From: Nocardiopsis metallicus
Lineage (GTDB): Bacteria > Actinomycetota > Actinomycetes > Streptosporangiales > Streptosporangiaceae
Assembly (NCBI RefSeq): GCF_014201115.1
Contig: NZ_JACHDO010000001.1
Coordinates: forward strand, 2,852,001-2,916,000
Reading direction: 5' to 3'
Length of the DNA: 64,000 bases
Part shown: positions 56,291-64,000 of the stretch, piece by piece
How positions within the stretch are numbered: position 1 is the stretch's first letter
Layout of the letters: each line of letters begins with the position of its first letter
Program-made: the position numbers and the translations under genes
Notes under the pieces: generated by a model
What the model saw: only the letters and a program-made list of their open reading frames with translations
What the model was told of the DNA's origin: nothing
The model's database searches: none

Positions 56291-57402
56291 GGCGCGCCCA
56301 GCTTCCCCCAGCGACCCGGTACCTGCCGCTGGTGCCACGCCCCCGCCCCGCAGCTCTCCCCCTCCAACAGCGGGTCACCGAACTCCACAACCTGCTCCAC
56401 CAGGCCGACCACACCCTTGCCCCCGAAGAGCAGGTGGCGCGCGCCTGCGAGGTGATGAACAAGGCCGCGCTTATCGCCAGCGACACCGGCCACCCAGGCT
56501 TGGCCACCACTCTGTGCTGGCAGCAGTACGAGACGTTCACCCTGGCAGCGCGCTTGACCGCGAAGGCGGCGACCTTCGCCCTGCAGCCCCTGGTGAATCT
56601 GGCCCGCCTTGCCATCCGCACCGGGGACCCCTCCGGCGCCTACGCGGTGCTGGGGTCCCTGTTCGAGGCCGCCGATCGTGGCGGCCCCGCGAACGTGCTC
56701 GGCCGCAGCTGCCCAGTGGGAGACCTGGTCGCCACCCCAAGCGATCGTGCTGAGCTACGCCGTTTCCTGTGGGCGGTCCTTCTCGCTGACGGCACCCGGG
56801 CGCTGTGCGCGGCAGGGCGTTGGCAGGACGCGATGGTCCATCTGCACCGCTACAACGGCATCGGCGCCCGGCTGTTGGATGGCCGCCAAGTCGCCGTTCT
56901 GGCCGCCCTGCACCTCCACGACCCTGACACCGCTACCGGCTTGCTGGCCGCAACGGACTGCTCGGAGGCATGGGAGCGCGCGGTGGCCGCGTGTTTGAAC
57001 ACCGCGACCGACCTGGTGGCCGGACGTGATGCGGTCGGCGCCATCACCACCATGGTCGACGCCGTCCAGCACCTGCCGCCCACACCCGGTGGGGCGGTGT
57101 TCGCCGCCCGGCTGGGCGTGCTGGCGTGCGAACTGGATCCCGACCACCACGCCTTGGCTGCGCACGTGATCGTCGGCGCCAGAGAGTCCGCGGACACGCA
57201 CGCGGCTACCGCGGTGCTGGAGTCTGCGGTCCTCACAGCACAGTTGAGCGAAGAACAGAGTCAGGCGTTGCGGGAACGTGTCGCGCAGGCGCAACCGGCT
57301 GGGACCCAGCAGTCGATCGGGTTGGGAAAAGAGCTGGCGGGGGTCGGTGACAGAGCTGCTGCGTTTCTCACCGACAGCTTCCAAACAGCGGGCTTGGTGT
57401 AG
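56287..57402 (+). CDS. Helical-repeat protein of the lanthipeptide operon
   Basis: The protein has 371 residues. ATG 56287 overlaps the previous stop (ATGA), so it belongs to the operon. It is almost all alpha-helical, with repeats such as LNTATDLVAGRDAVGAITTM and ACEVMNKAALIASDTGHPGL, reminiscent of TPR-like regulatory domains but with no DNA-binding part. No family name recognised. It could be a scaffold, a sensor or an immunity protein. Confidence 0.65.
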   Translation: MRRAQLPPATRYLPLVPRPRPAALPLQQRVTELHNLLHQADHTLAPEEQVARACEVMNKAALIASDTGHPGLATTLCWQQYETFTLAARLTAKAATFALQPLVNLARLAIRTGDPSGAYAVLGSLFEAADRGGPANVLGRSCPVGDLVATPSDRAELRRFLWAVLLADGTRALCAAGRWQDAMVHLHRYNGIGARLLDGRQVAVLAALHLHDPDTATGLLAATDCSEAWERAVAACLNTATDLVAGRDAVGAITTMVDAVQHLPPTPGGAVFAARLGVLACELDPDHHALAAHVIVGARESADTHAATAVLESAVLTAQLSEEQSQALRERVAQAQPAGTQQSIGLGKELAGVGDRAAAFLTDSFQTAGLV

Positions 57403-57432
57403 CCAGCTTTGGCCCTGGGGAGGGAGCAGACC

Positions 57433-57996
57433 GTGGCGATCAGTGACTCCGACATCACAGGCGTGGTAGCCGCCTACCTTGACCGCTACCCCAACGAGGC
57501 GGAGTCGATGGCCGAACCGATGCGTTTGCTGGCGCAGGGAAGCAACTTCGCATCCCGGTACACCTTCCCCATGCACGTGACCGTGGGTGCACTGGTGGTC
57601 CGCAATGATGAGATCTTGCTGGTCAACCATCTCGCCTATGGCGGGATCCTGTTGCAGCCCGGCGGGCACTTGGAGCCGGAGGATGTCACGCTGCTCGGCG
57701 GCGCGGTGCGTGAGCTGGTCGAGGAAACCGACGTCGACCCCAGCCAGATCTCCCCGGCTTCGCATGACCCCGTCTACATCGAATACGGCCGTGTCCCGGC
57801 GCGCCCGTCGAGAAACGAGCCAGCGCACTTCCACCTGGACCTCGGATACTCCTTCACCGCCTCAACGCAACTGGAAATAGGGCGCATCCAGGAGTCGGAG
57901 GTGACGGGAGCCGCCTGGTACCCGCTGGCTGAGGCCGAGCTCCTGGTCGGGCCACGCATCGCGCGAGCAGCTGCGCCGCCGAGGCGCGGCAACTGA
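57433..57996 (+). CDS. NUDIX hydrolase
   Basis: The protein has 187 residues from GTG 57433, behind GGGGAGGGAG. The NUDIX box is GGHLEPEDVTLLGGAVRELV followed by EETDV (about 76-100), with a two-residue insertion common in one actinobacterial subfamily. NUDIX enzymes cleave nucleoside diphosphate derivatives. It lies 30 bp after the helical-repeat gene on the same strand, probably in the same transcript. Substrate unknown. Confidence 0.88.
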   Translation: MAISDSDITGVVAAYLDRYPNEAESMAEPMRLLAQGSNFASRYTFPMHVTVGALVVRNDEILLVNHLAYGGILLQPGGHLEPEDVTLLGGAVRELVEETDVDPSQISPASHDPVYIEYGRVPARPSRNEPAHFHLDLGYSFTASTQLEIGRIQESEVTGAAWYPLAEAELLVGPRIARAAAPPRRGN

Positions 57997-58065
57997 TCGG
58001 GGGCTGGTGAAGACTTCCTTGCACAGGCGGATGCCCGCATGGACAGGCCCAGGGAGGACCATCCT

Positions 58066-59100
58066 GTGAACGATGATGTCATCGCGGCCCTGCGTTCTGG
58101 GTATGCCCTGTCCCCTGTGCGTTTGGAGCGTATCCATGGTGGTCAGAGCACGACCAACTATCGGGCCATGTGCACTGGCCACGACCTGTTCGTGAAGGTC
58201 TATTCCCGCGGTGCCCACCTTGAGGATGAGCGCCAAGCCATCGAGCTCACCCGGGTAGCTGGTGACGACGGTGTGCCCACGCCCCGTGTACGGGGATCAC
58301 TGGACAAGGACGTCCTGTACCGATCCGGACCGGTCGCGGTATCGGTGTGGGAGTAGGTTCAGGGCCACCACGAGCTCCAAGGGCTCACCCGTCCCCAGCA
58401 GGAAGCTGCCGGCCATGCCCTGGGGCAGATCCACCGCACCTTCTCCCGCCACCTGCTCAGCAGGGAGCCCTCTCCTTGGGTGCAGGAGTGGTACGCCCCA
58501 GACGTCAACGCCATCCGAAACTGTGCTGAAGGTCTGCTCGACCTGGCTCGGGGAGGACCTCGACACGAGGACTTCGACGTCCTCGCAGAGCGCACTCTCA
58601 CCGAACGGCTGGCCATGCTCGAAGAGGTCCCTGGCCTGCTCGCCAAGGTTCCCCGGGGCTTGACCACACAGGTCTTGCACGGTGACTACACTGCGCCGAA
58701 CCTGTTGTTCGACGGTGAGGACCTGGCTGCGGTGATCGACTTTCGCCCACCGGTGCCCTACCTGGTGGCTTGGGAGCTGGGACGCATCGCCTTCGATCCG
58801 CGAATCATCACCCTGACCGATGGATGGATCGACTCTGCAGCCACACTCATCAGCGCTTACCAGGACACCAACCCCAACGTCGACCTACAGGACGTGCTCT
58901 TCTGCGGCCGGGTGATCCTCATCCAGATGTTGACCAGCCTGTACGGAGTCGAACAGCACTACCGCTCCCCGGGCCTGCTCCAGGACGACCTGGACCAGTT
59001 CTGGGAGCTACGCCACCAGGCAGCTCGACGTCTGCTGGAGAACCTGGAAACGGTGGAGTCGACACTTCACCGTCTCGCTTCTCGCCCAGAGCGCTGGTGA
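58066..59100 (+). pseudogene. APH-fold phosphotransferase interrupted by an amber codon
   Basis: GTG 58066, behind AGGGAGG, opens a kinase-like protein (LERIHGGQSTTNYRAMCTGH, then LFVKVYSRG). TAG at 58354-58356 (codon 97) follows VSVWE and sits where related proteins usually have WEY or WEF. The same frame continues uninterrupted to 59100 with the catalytic loop VLHGDYTAPNLLFDG and AAVIDFRPP. A single base change (TAC/TAT to TAG) explains the break. Full length would be 344 aa. Confidence 0.85.
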
Positions 59101-59528
59101 CCGCGGATCTGTTGGCCTAGTAGCCCACGGAGCAGTCCGAGGGGTCCGACGGACTGTGCAGCGACATGTGCCAGGTGTTCACGGGAGTCCCCCAAGATGT
59201 CCAGCGAGGCCCCCGTAGAGAGGGTAGACCCCAGAACCTGTGGCACGGAAGGCCAAGCACACACCGGACACTCAACTAGGTGCGCCGTCGCATCGCGGGA
59301 TACCGCGAAGGCAACGGCGCTCTGCGGTGGAACATCCTGTGACGGTTGAAGGACAGACTCTGCCGGGTGCCAGGAGTGGGCTCAAGTGCCAGGGGTTCAC
59401 TAGGTTTCGCTGGGGGTACAGTGCTCCGGCGTGTGTCAGACCCGGTTCGCCAGATCGGGGTGTGCACTTGGCCGCCTCCTGTCCGGCCAAGAGCAATCCG
59501 ACGCTTGCGTAGTCGGCTCGGCCTCTGC
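59101..59528. other. Non-coding interval
   Basis: About 430 bp between convergent genes. Frames here are short and of poor composition. No hairpin, repeat or gene that I can support. Confidence 0.5.
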
Positions 59529-60563
59529 CTAGGTGGTGCGTGTGGTCAGCTCCAGCGTCCATCCATCCGCGACGGCGGCGACGTCAGCGTCCAGGTCTTC
59601 GATCTGAGGGCAGCCCGTGTTCTTCCATTCCTGGAGCAGGTCTCGCATCGTCTCCAGTGCGGGCGAGTCAGGGGCATCGGCCACCAGCCGGGTCTCGGGG
59701 AACAGCGCCACGAACCCCACATGGTCGGGAGTGGTAGTGCCGACCATGGTTTCCTTGCCGCGGTGGGCCATGGTCAGACCGTCCGGGTCGCGGGCGATGA
59801 CCCAGAGCTTGAAGTGCTCGATCTCGGGCCAGCTGATGCTCACGGGCTCGCTGTGGGGGGCGTTGAGCATGCGTGCGAAGACCCGCTCAGCGAGTTCCTG
59901 GTCGCCGGTGGCGGTGATCCAAGGGGCGGAGATGTAGGAGGGGCTGCGCTCGCCGTCAACGGTGCGGGCCACCGTGGCGTACCGGGAGCGGTCCAGTGCC
60001 GGGGTGGTCATGGGCACGTACTGGCCGCGGTGCAGGCTGATCCGTCCGGGGGTGTGGGTGTCGGTGATCGTGATGTGGGCCATGGCGGTGGCGTAGGCGA
60101 TGGGTGCGCACACCAGCGGCGCCACGATGATGCCGCCGGGGCGGACCTGCTCGGCCCAGGCGGTGGGCAGGTGAGGCGGGGTGGTCCAGGCGATGAGCCG
60201 GTCGAAGGGGGCCTGGTCGGGGGCGCCGGCGTAGCCGTCAGCGGCCAAAGAGGTGATGGTGGTGTATCCGGCCTGTTGGTGAAGCTGGTGGGCGCGGGTG
60301 ATGAGGTCGGCTTCCACGTCCACCGACACCACCGCCCCGCCGGGGCCCACGAGTTCGGCCAGGAGCGCGGTGGAGTAGCCCGAGCCGGTGCCGATCTCCA
60401 GGATCCGCATTCCGGGTTCGATCTCCAGCAGGGGCAGGTGGCGTTCGATGACTGAGGGCGGGGTGGTCTGGCGGACGGCGCGTTTGTCGGTGCCGCGGTA
60501 GTGGGTCTCGTCCACGCGGGCCAGCGCGGCGGTGATGGCGGGTGAGGTGGCGGTGTCGGTCAT
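59529..60563 (-). CDS. PIMT-like methyltransferase of a second putative RiPP locus
   Basis: The protein has 344 residues. AdoMet motif I is RILEIGTGSGYSTALLAELV (about 53-72), preceded by QTTPPSVIERHL where PIMT has its substrate loop. VVSVDVEADLI and FDRLIAWTTPPHLP follow. The C-terminal ~130 residues are an added domain (WPEIEHFKLWVIARDPDG). Housekeeping PIMT is ~210 aa and lacks this. Extended PIMT homologues next to a small peptide gene make aspartimide-containing RiPPs (imiditides); the peptide frame 22 bp upstream fits that pattern. Confidence 0.82.
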   Translation of the reverse strand: MTDTATSPAITAALARVDETHYRGTDKRAVRQTTPPSVIERHLPLLEIEPGMRILEIGTGSGYSTALLAELVGPGGAVVSVDVEADLITRAHQLHQQAGYTTITSLAADGYAGAPDQAPFDRLIAWTTPPHLPTAWAEQVRPGGIIVAPLVCAPIAYATAMAHITITDTHTPGRISLHRGQYVPMTTPALDRSRYATVARTVDGERSPSYISAPWITATGDQELAERVFARMLNAPHSEPVSISWPEIEHFKLWVIARDPDGLTMAHRGKETMVGTTTPDHVGFVALFPETRLVADAPDSPALETMRDLLQEWKNTGCPQIEDLDADVAAVADGWTLELTTRTT

Positions 60564-60585
60564 CGTGTCCGGTCCAGTCGGTGGG

Positions 60586-60801
60586 TCAGAGGTGGAGGGC
60601 GGGGGTCCACGGCCAGGACTCGGTGTCCTCTTCGCCGACGGGAGTTCCGTCGGGGGCCTGGGCCCAGGCGTGGATGGCGGGTGAGTCGAATCCGGCTTCT
60701 ATCTCTCGCCCCACGACACCGACTACTCGATCAGCAACCTCCACCAGGTCCGCCCCATTCAGAAGATCTGAGCCATAATGATGCCGTGTCAACCTCACCA
60801 A
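60586..60801 (-). CDS. Candidate aspartimide-RiPP precursor, up to 71 aa
   Basis: A frame from TTG 60801 (or GTG 60798, TTG 60792, or GTG 60744 for 52 aa) to TGA 60586. It ends 22 bp before the PIMT-like gene on the same strand. The C-terminal part has APDGTPVGEED, with Asp51-Gly52, the sequence most prone to aspartimide formation, then ESWPWTPALHL. It has no Cys. The N-terminal part is acidic and helical, like a leader. The 5' end overlaps the start of the divergent restriction enzyme gene, so a shorter start is possible. Confidence 0.6.
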   Translation of the reverse strand: MVRLTRHHYGSDLLNGADLVEVADRVVGVVGREIEAGFDSPAIHAWAQAPDGTPVGEEDTESWPWTPALHL

Positions 60802-63800
60802 ACCCCTCTGCCCCCGTCCAGCAGTACGTACGCGACACCTGCCGTATCTTCGGCTCCGGAGTCGGTGTCCCAGAGACCTCCTACTATGGAGTGCTAGAAC
60901 GACTCCTCAACGCCGCAGGCAGTACGTGCTCACCACCGATTACCGCGGTGCTCCATCCAGGCGACATGGGCGCAGGCATCCCTGACGGAGGGCTGTTCGC
61001 TGCCCACCAGCTTCGCCGGGCCGGGGGATCAGGTGCAGCCTTCGAGCGTCAACTCCCTACCCACGGGGCGGTCGAAGCCAAGCCCTTGGAAACCGATCTG
61101 AACAAGATCGCTTCCTCAGCTCAGGCAAAGAAGTACCTGCGCCGCTACGGCAAGCTCTTGCTGACCAACTTCCACGAGTTCGCCCTGTGGGAGCAAACAG
61201 CAGAAGGGCCGCAGCGCAGGGAAACCTTCACTCTGGCCAGCTCCGCTGAAGAACTTCAGCAGTTGGAGCGCCGCAAGGACTTTCCGGATGTGGCCGCAAG
61301 CCTGCACAGCTACCTCAACCGGGTGCTCATGGTCGGGGCACCGATCACCCGCGCTGAGGATCTCGCATTCTTCCTCGCCGCATACGCGCGCCAGGCACTT
61401 GACCGCATCGATAAAGGCGATCTGCGGGCGCTCAACCCTCTTCGTAAGGCTCTGGGAGAGGCGCTCGGCCTCACCTTCCAGGGAGAAGAACAGGACCGGT
61501 TCTTCCGGTCGACCCTGGTACAAACTCTCTTCTACGGCATCTTCTCGGCCTGGGTCTTCTGGTCGGAGCAGCCCAGAGACGGCACGGAGCGTTTCGATTG
61601 GCGCACCGCGAGCTGGCTGCTGAACGTCCCTGTGGTTCGTGCTCTCTTCGACCAGGTCTCCAACGCTTCCCGGCTGCGGCCCTTGCACCTGGGCGAGGTG
61701 TTGGACTGGGCTGGGGATGCTCTCAATCGGGTCGACCGTCAGGCTTTCTTCGCCACGTTCGAGTCCAGTGACGCCGTCCTGTACTTCTATGAGCCCTTCC
61801 TCGCCGAGTTCGACCCGAATCTGCGCCGCGAACTGGGCATTTGGTACACGCCACGCGAGGTCGTCTCCTACATGGTGGAGCGAGTCGACACGATGCTGCG
61901 CCAGGAGATGGACTGTCCCGACGGGCTGGCCGACGAGCGGGTGTATGTCCTCGATCCCTGCGCTGGCACCGGATCCTTTCTCCTGGAGGTGCTGCGTCGT
62001 ATCCACCGCACTCTCAGTGAGACGACTGGTGACGCTCTCGCCGGCCACGATGTGCGCGAAGCGGCCCTGAAACGAATCATCGGGTTCGAGATACTTCCCG
62101 CCCCCTTCGTCGTCGCTCACCTGCAGATCGGCATGTACCTGCGCACTCTGGGCGCACCCTTGGATACCGAAACCGAGCAGCGAGCGGCTGTGTATCTGAC
62201 CAACGCACTGACCGGTTGGCTTAAGGGAGCAGAGCAGCCCCAGCTCGGCTTCCCTGAACTTGTAGCTGAACGGGATGCGGCCAGCGAGGTAAAGCAGAAA
62301 AGTCCCATCCTCGTGGTCCTGGGCAATCCTCCCTACAACGCCTATGCGGGAGTCAGCCCTGAGGAGGAAGGCGGACTCGTTGACGTGTACAAGGAGGGCC
62401 TCGCCAGCTGGGGTGTGAAGCGCAGCAACATCGACGATCTCTACATCCGTTTCTTGAGGTTGGCCGAGCGCCGTATCACCGAAGCCCAAGGGGAAGGTGT
62501 GGTCTGCCTCATCAGCAACTTCTCCTACTTGAATGACCCTTCGTTGGTGCTGGTACGTAAACGCCTGCTGCAGGAGTTCAATTGCCTGTGGATCGACAAC
62601 CTCAACGGTGACGCACGCGAGACGGGGAAGAAGACCCCGGACGGACAAAGCGATCCTTCAGTCTTCGCCACCAACCACAACCGCTCGGGGATCAGTGTCG
62701 GCACGGCGATCAGCACTTTCGTGCGCCGTCGAAGCCAGCAGGACCAGGCTTCTGTCGTGCTGTACCGGGATTTTTGGGGAAGCGAGAAAAAATCTGACCT
62801 GTACCGTAGCCTCACTACCGACCAGCCCGCGTACGCTCCGCTGGTTCCGCTACAGGACACCGCCTACACTCTCCGACCGCAGAACTTGCATCCTGACTAC
62901 TTCACATGGGCGCGTGTAGACGAGTTGGCTGAGGCTGCTCCCATGCCAGGGCTGCTCGAAAAACGCGGAGGAACGCTCATCGACTCCGACCCCCAAGCCT
63001 TGGAGGGGCGGATGCGGCGTTACCTCGACCCGGCTGTGAAGACGGAAGACTTGGGCCAGGACCTAGAAGGTCTCGCACACCCATGGGCTCGCTTCAATCC
63101 AGAGAAGACCCGAGCGGCCTTGATCGCCAAGGGCGGCTACGATCCTCATCATCTGCGCCCCTACCTCGTTCGTCCTTATGAATACCAGTGGGCCTACACC
63201 GATCCGAAACGGCCGCTGTGGAATGAACCCCGACCGGAGTTGCAAAATATGGCCGAGGAAGGAAGTGAATTCTTCCTCGCCCGACGCAGGGTGCCTCGCG
63301 CTTTGGACGGAGCAGCTTTCTATTATAGCCCCAGCATTGGAGACGACCACGCTCTCCATAAGAACGCCTATTACATTCCCACCCGCCTAGCAGGGGAGCG
63401 CGAAGACCCGAACGGGCAGACCTCGATTTTTGACACCGGCCAGGAAGCACGCGCCAACCTGTCCACACGTGCCCGGGAGTGGCTTGCCGCAATCGGTGCT
63501 GGCGACCCAGACGTTGATGTCACCGTCGGGGAAATGCCGTGGCTGCATGCGCTGGCTATCGGCTTCAGCCCTGCTTATTTGTCAGAGAACTGTGATGGCG
63601 GGGGCTTTCACTACCAACGTGTGCCCCTCCCAGCAGACGCAGCGTTGTTGAGAACGGGTGCCGCACTCGGGCGTCAGATCGCAGGACTGCTGACCACAGA
63701 TACCCCTCTGTCCTCCTTGGTCGGAGACTCGGGTCAACACCTACGCGGGCTGGGGGCGATTACCAGCACCCACGACACTCCGCTGTCACACGAAAGCCTG

Positions 63801-64000
63801 CGCTTGGTCTCTTGGGCGAGTATTCAGGCCAACAAGGTCTTGCCTGCCAACGGGCGGACGAGCAGCCGGTCGTGGACAGCCAAGGAACACGATCATCTTC
63901 AAGCTCTCACTGGCACCTTGGGCCTGCCTCCCACAGCGATAGAACGTCTAGGGACAGCGATGGAGGTGCATCTCAACGGGGATGCTCATTGGTCCGCAGT
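60786..64000 (+). CDS. Single-chain (type IIG/ISP-like) restriction-modification enzyme, 3' end missing
   Basis: An open frame from GTG 60786 to the window edge, at least 1071 codons. The N-terminal PD-(D/E)xK nuclease has PDGG (D67) and VEAKPL (E97-x-K99). The adenine methyltransferase core has GIWYTPREVVSYMVERVD, AdoMet motif I DPCAGTGSF (about 389-397) and catalytic NPPYN (about 513). The C-terminal part (PYLVRPYEYQWAYTDPKRPL) resembles the target-recognition region of actinobacterial ISP-type enzymes, without the helicase. It should cut foreign DNA and methylate its own. The long minus-strand ORF at 61116-62648 is a shadow. Confidence 0.88.
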   Translation, partial: MSTSPNPSAPVQQYVRDTCRIFGSGVGVPETSYYGVLERLLNAAGSTCSPPITAVLHPGDMGAGIPDGGLFAAHQLRRAGGSGAAFERQLPTHGAVEAKPLETDLNKIASSAQAKKYLRRYGKLLLTNFHEFALWEQTAEGPQRRETFTLASSAEELQQLERRKDFPDVAASLHSYLNRVLMVGAPITRAEDLAFFLAAYARQALDRIDKGDLRALNPLRKALGEALGLTFQGEEQDRFFRSTLVQTLFYGIFSAWVFWSEQPRDGTERFDWRTASWLLNVPVVRALFDQVSNASRLRPLHLGEVLDWAGDALNRVDRQAFFATFESSDAVLYFYEPFLAEFDPNLRRELGIWYTPREVVSYMVERVDTMLRQEMDCPDGLADERVYVLDPCAGTGSFLLEVLRRIHRTLSETTGDALAGHDVREAALKRIIGFEILPAPFVVAHLQIGMYLRTLGAPLDTETEQRAAVYLTNALTGWLKGAEQPQLGFPELVAERDAASEVKQKSPILVVLGNPPYNAYAGVSPEEEGGLVDVYKEGLASWGVKRSNIDDLYIRFLRLAERRITEAQGEGVVCLISNFSYLNDPSLVLVRKRLLQEFNCLWIDNLNGDARETGKKTPDGQSDPSVFATNHNRSGISVGTAISTFVRRRSQQDQASVVLYRDFWGSEKKSDLYRSLTTDQPAYAPLVPLQDTAYTLRPQNLHPDYFTWARVDELAEAAPMPGLLEKRGGTLIDSDPQALEGRMRRYLDPAVKTEDLGQDLEGLAHPWARFNPEKTRAALIAKGGYDPHHLRPYLVRPYEYQWAYTDPKRPLWNEPRPELQNMAEEGSEFFLARRRVPRALDGAAFYYSPSIGDDHALHKNAYYIPTRLAGEREDPNGQTSIFDTGQEARANLSTRAREWLAAIGAGDPDVDVTVGEMPWLHALAIGFSPAYLSENCDGGGFHYQRVPLPADAALLRTGAALGRQIAGLLTTDTPLSSLVGDSGQHLRGLGAITSTHDTPLSHESLRLVSWASIQANKVLPANGRTSSRSWTAKEHDHLQALTGTLGLPPTAIERLGTAMEVHLNGDAHWSA

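Noticed and set aside
61116..62648. 510-aa minus-strand ORF
   Set aside because: Antisense to the restriction-modification enzyme, whose nuclease and methylase motifs are intact on the plus strand.

Overview
This window is high-GC actinomycete DNA. The signs are GC-rich coding, frequent GTG starts, an Lsr2 nucleoid protein, an FxLD-type lanthipeptide cluster and NB-ARC/AfsR-like TPR proteins. The RiPP genes suggest a Streptosporangiales or Streptomyces-type host, but I cannot fix a genus. No rRNA, ribosomal-protein or CRISPR locus is visible.

Left part (1-41 kb): a plasmid or phage-plasmid backbone. Almost all genes from 1 to 31 kb lie on the minus strand in overlapping operons. They include an unusually complete replication set: a PrimPol-like primase (1984-3012), an OB-fold/SSB-like protein (3113-4069), a DprA-like protein, a SNF2-type helicase, a VRR-NUC nuclease, a family B DNA polymerase with proofreading motifs (19419-22673), a D5/P4-type SF3 helicase (22863-24728) and a RecJ-like exonuclease (27284-29209). 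Upstream of the SF3 helicase is a 405-bp array of about 11 GTGGTACA/TGTACCAC sites, the best candidate for the replication origin. On the plus strand, 32747-34563 encodes a ParR-like ribbon-helix-helix protein and a ParM-like actin, a type II partition system. About 1.7 kb upstream of it is non-coding and holds a second repeat array and a candidate structured RNA. An XRE / ImmA-IrrE / membrane-protein operon shares one palindromic operator with a neighbouring gene. Several genes here are broken by frameshifts or in-frame amber stops, and there is an interrupted tRNA-like sequence at 35812-35959.

Junction (39.6-41 kb): an IS3-family insertion sequence sits against a perfect hairpin and appears to supply the stop codon of the next gene.

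Right part (41-64 kb): RiPP and accessory genes. First come a methyltransferase, a lone hydroxymethylbilane synthase (HemC) paralogue, a C39-like cysteine peptidase, a MazG-like protein and an APH-fold phosphotransferase. Then come a DEDD exonuclease, a methyltransferase and an HTH-TPR regulator, divergent from a class I lanthipeptide operon. That operon holds a PIMT-like methyltransferase, a 48-aa FxLD precursor with a C-x3-C-x3-C-x3-C core (50944-51090), LanB, LanC, a second stand-alone elimination-domain protein, a helical-repeat protein and a NUDIX hydrolase. A phosphotransferase broken by an amber codon follows. Next, on the minus strand, a small Asp-Gly-containing peptide ORF (60586-60801) lies 22 bp upstream of a second PIMT-like methyltransferase, an arrangement like that of aspartimide-forming RiPPs (imiditides). 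The window ends in a large single-chain restriction-modification enzyme that runs off the edge.

The two most interesting systems are the PolB-based replicon with its iteron array and actin-type partition, and the pair of PIMT-containing RiPP loci.
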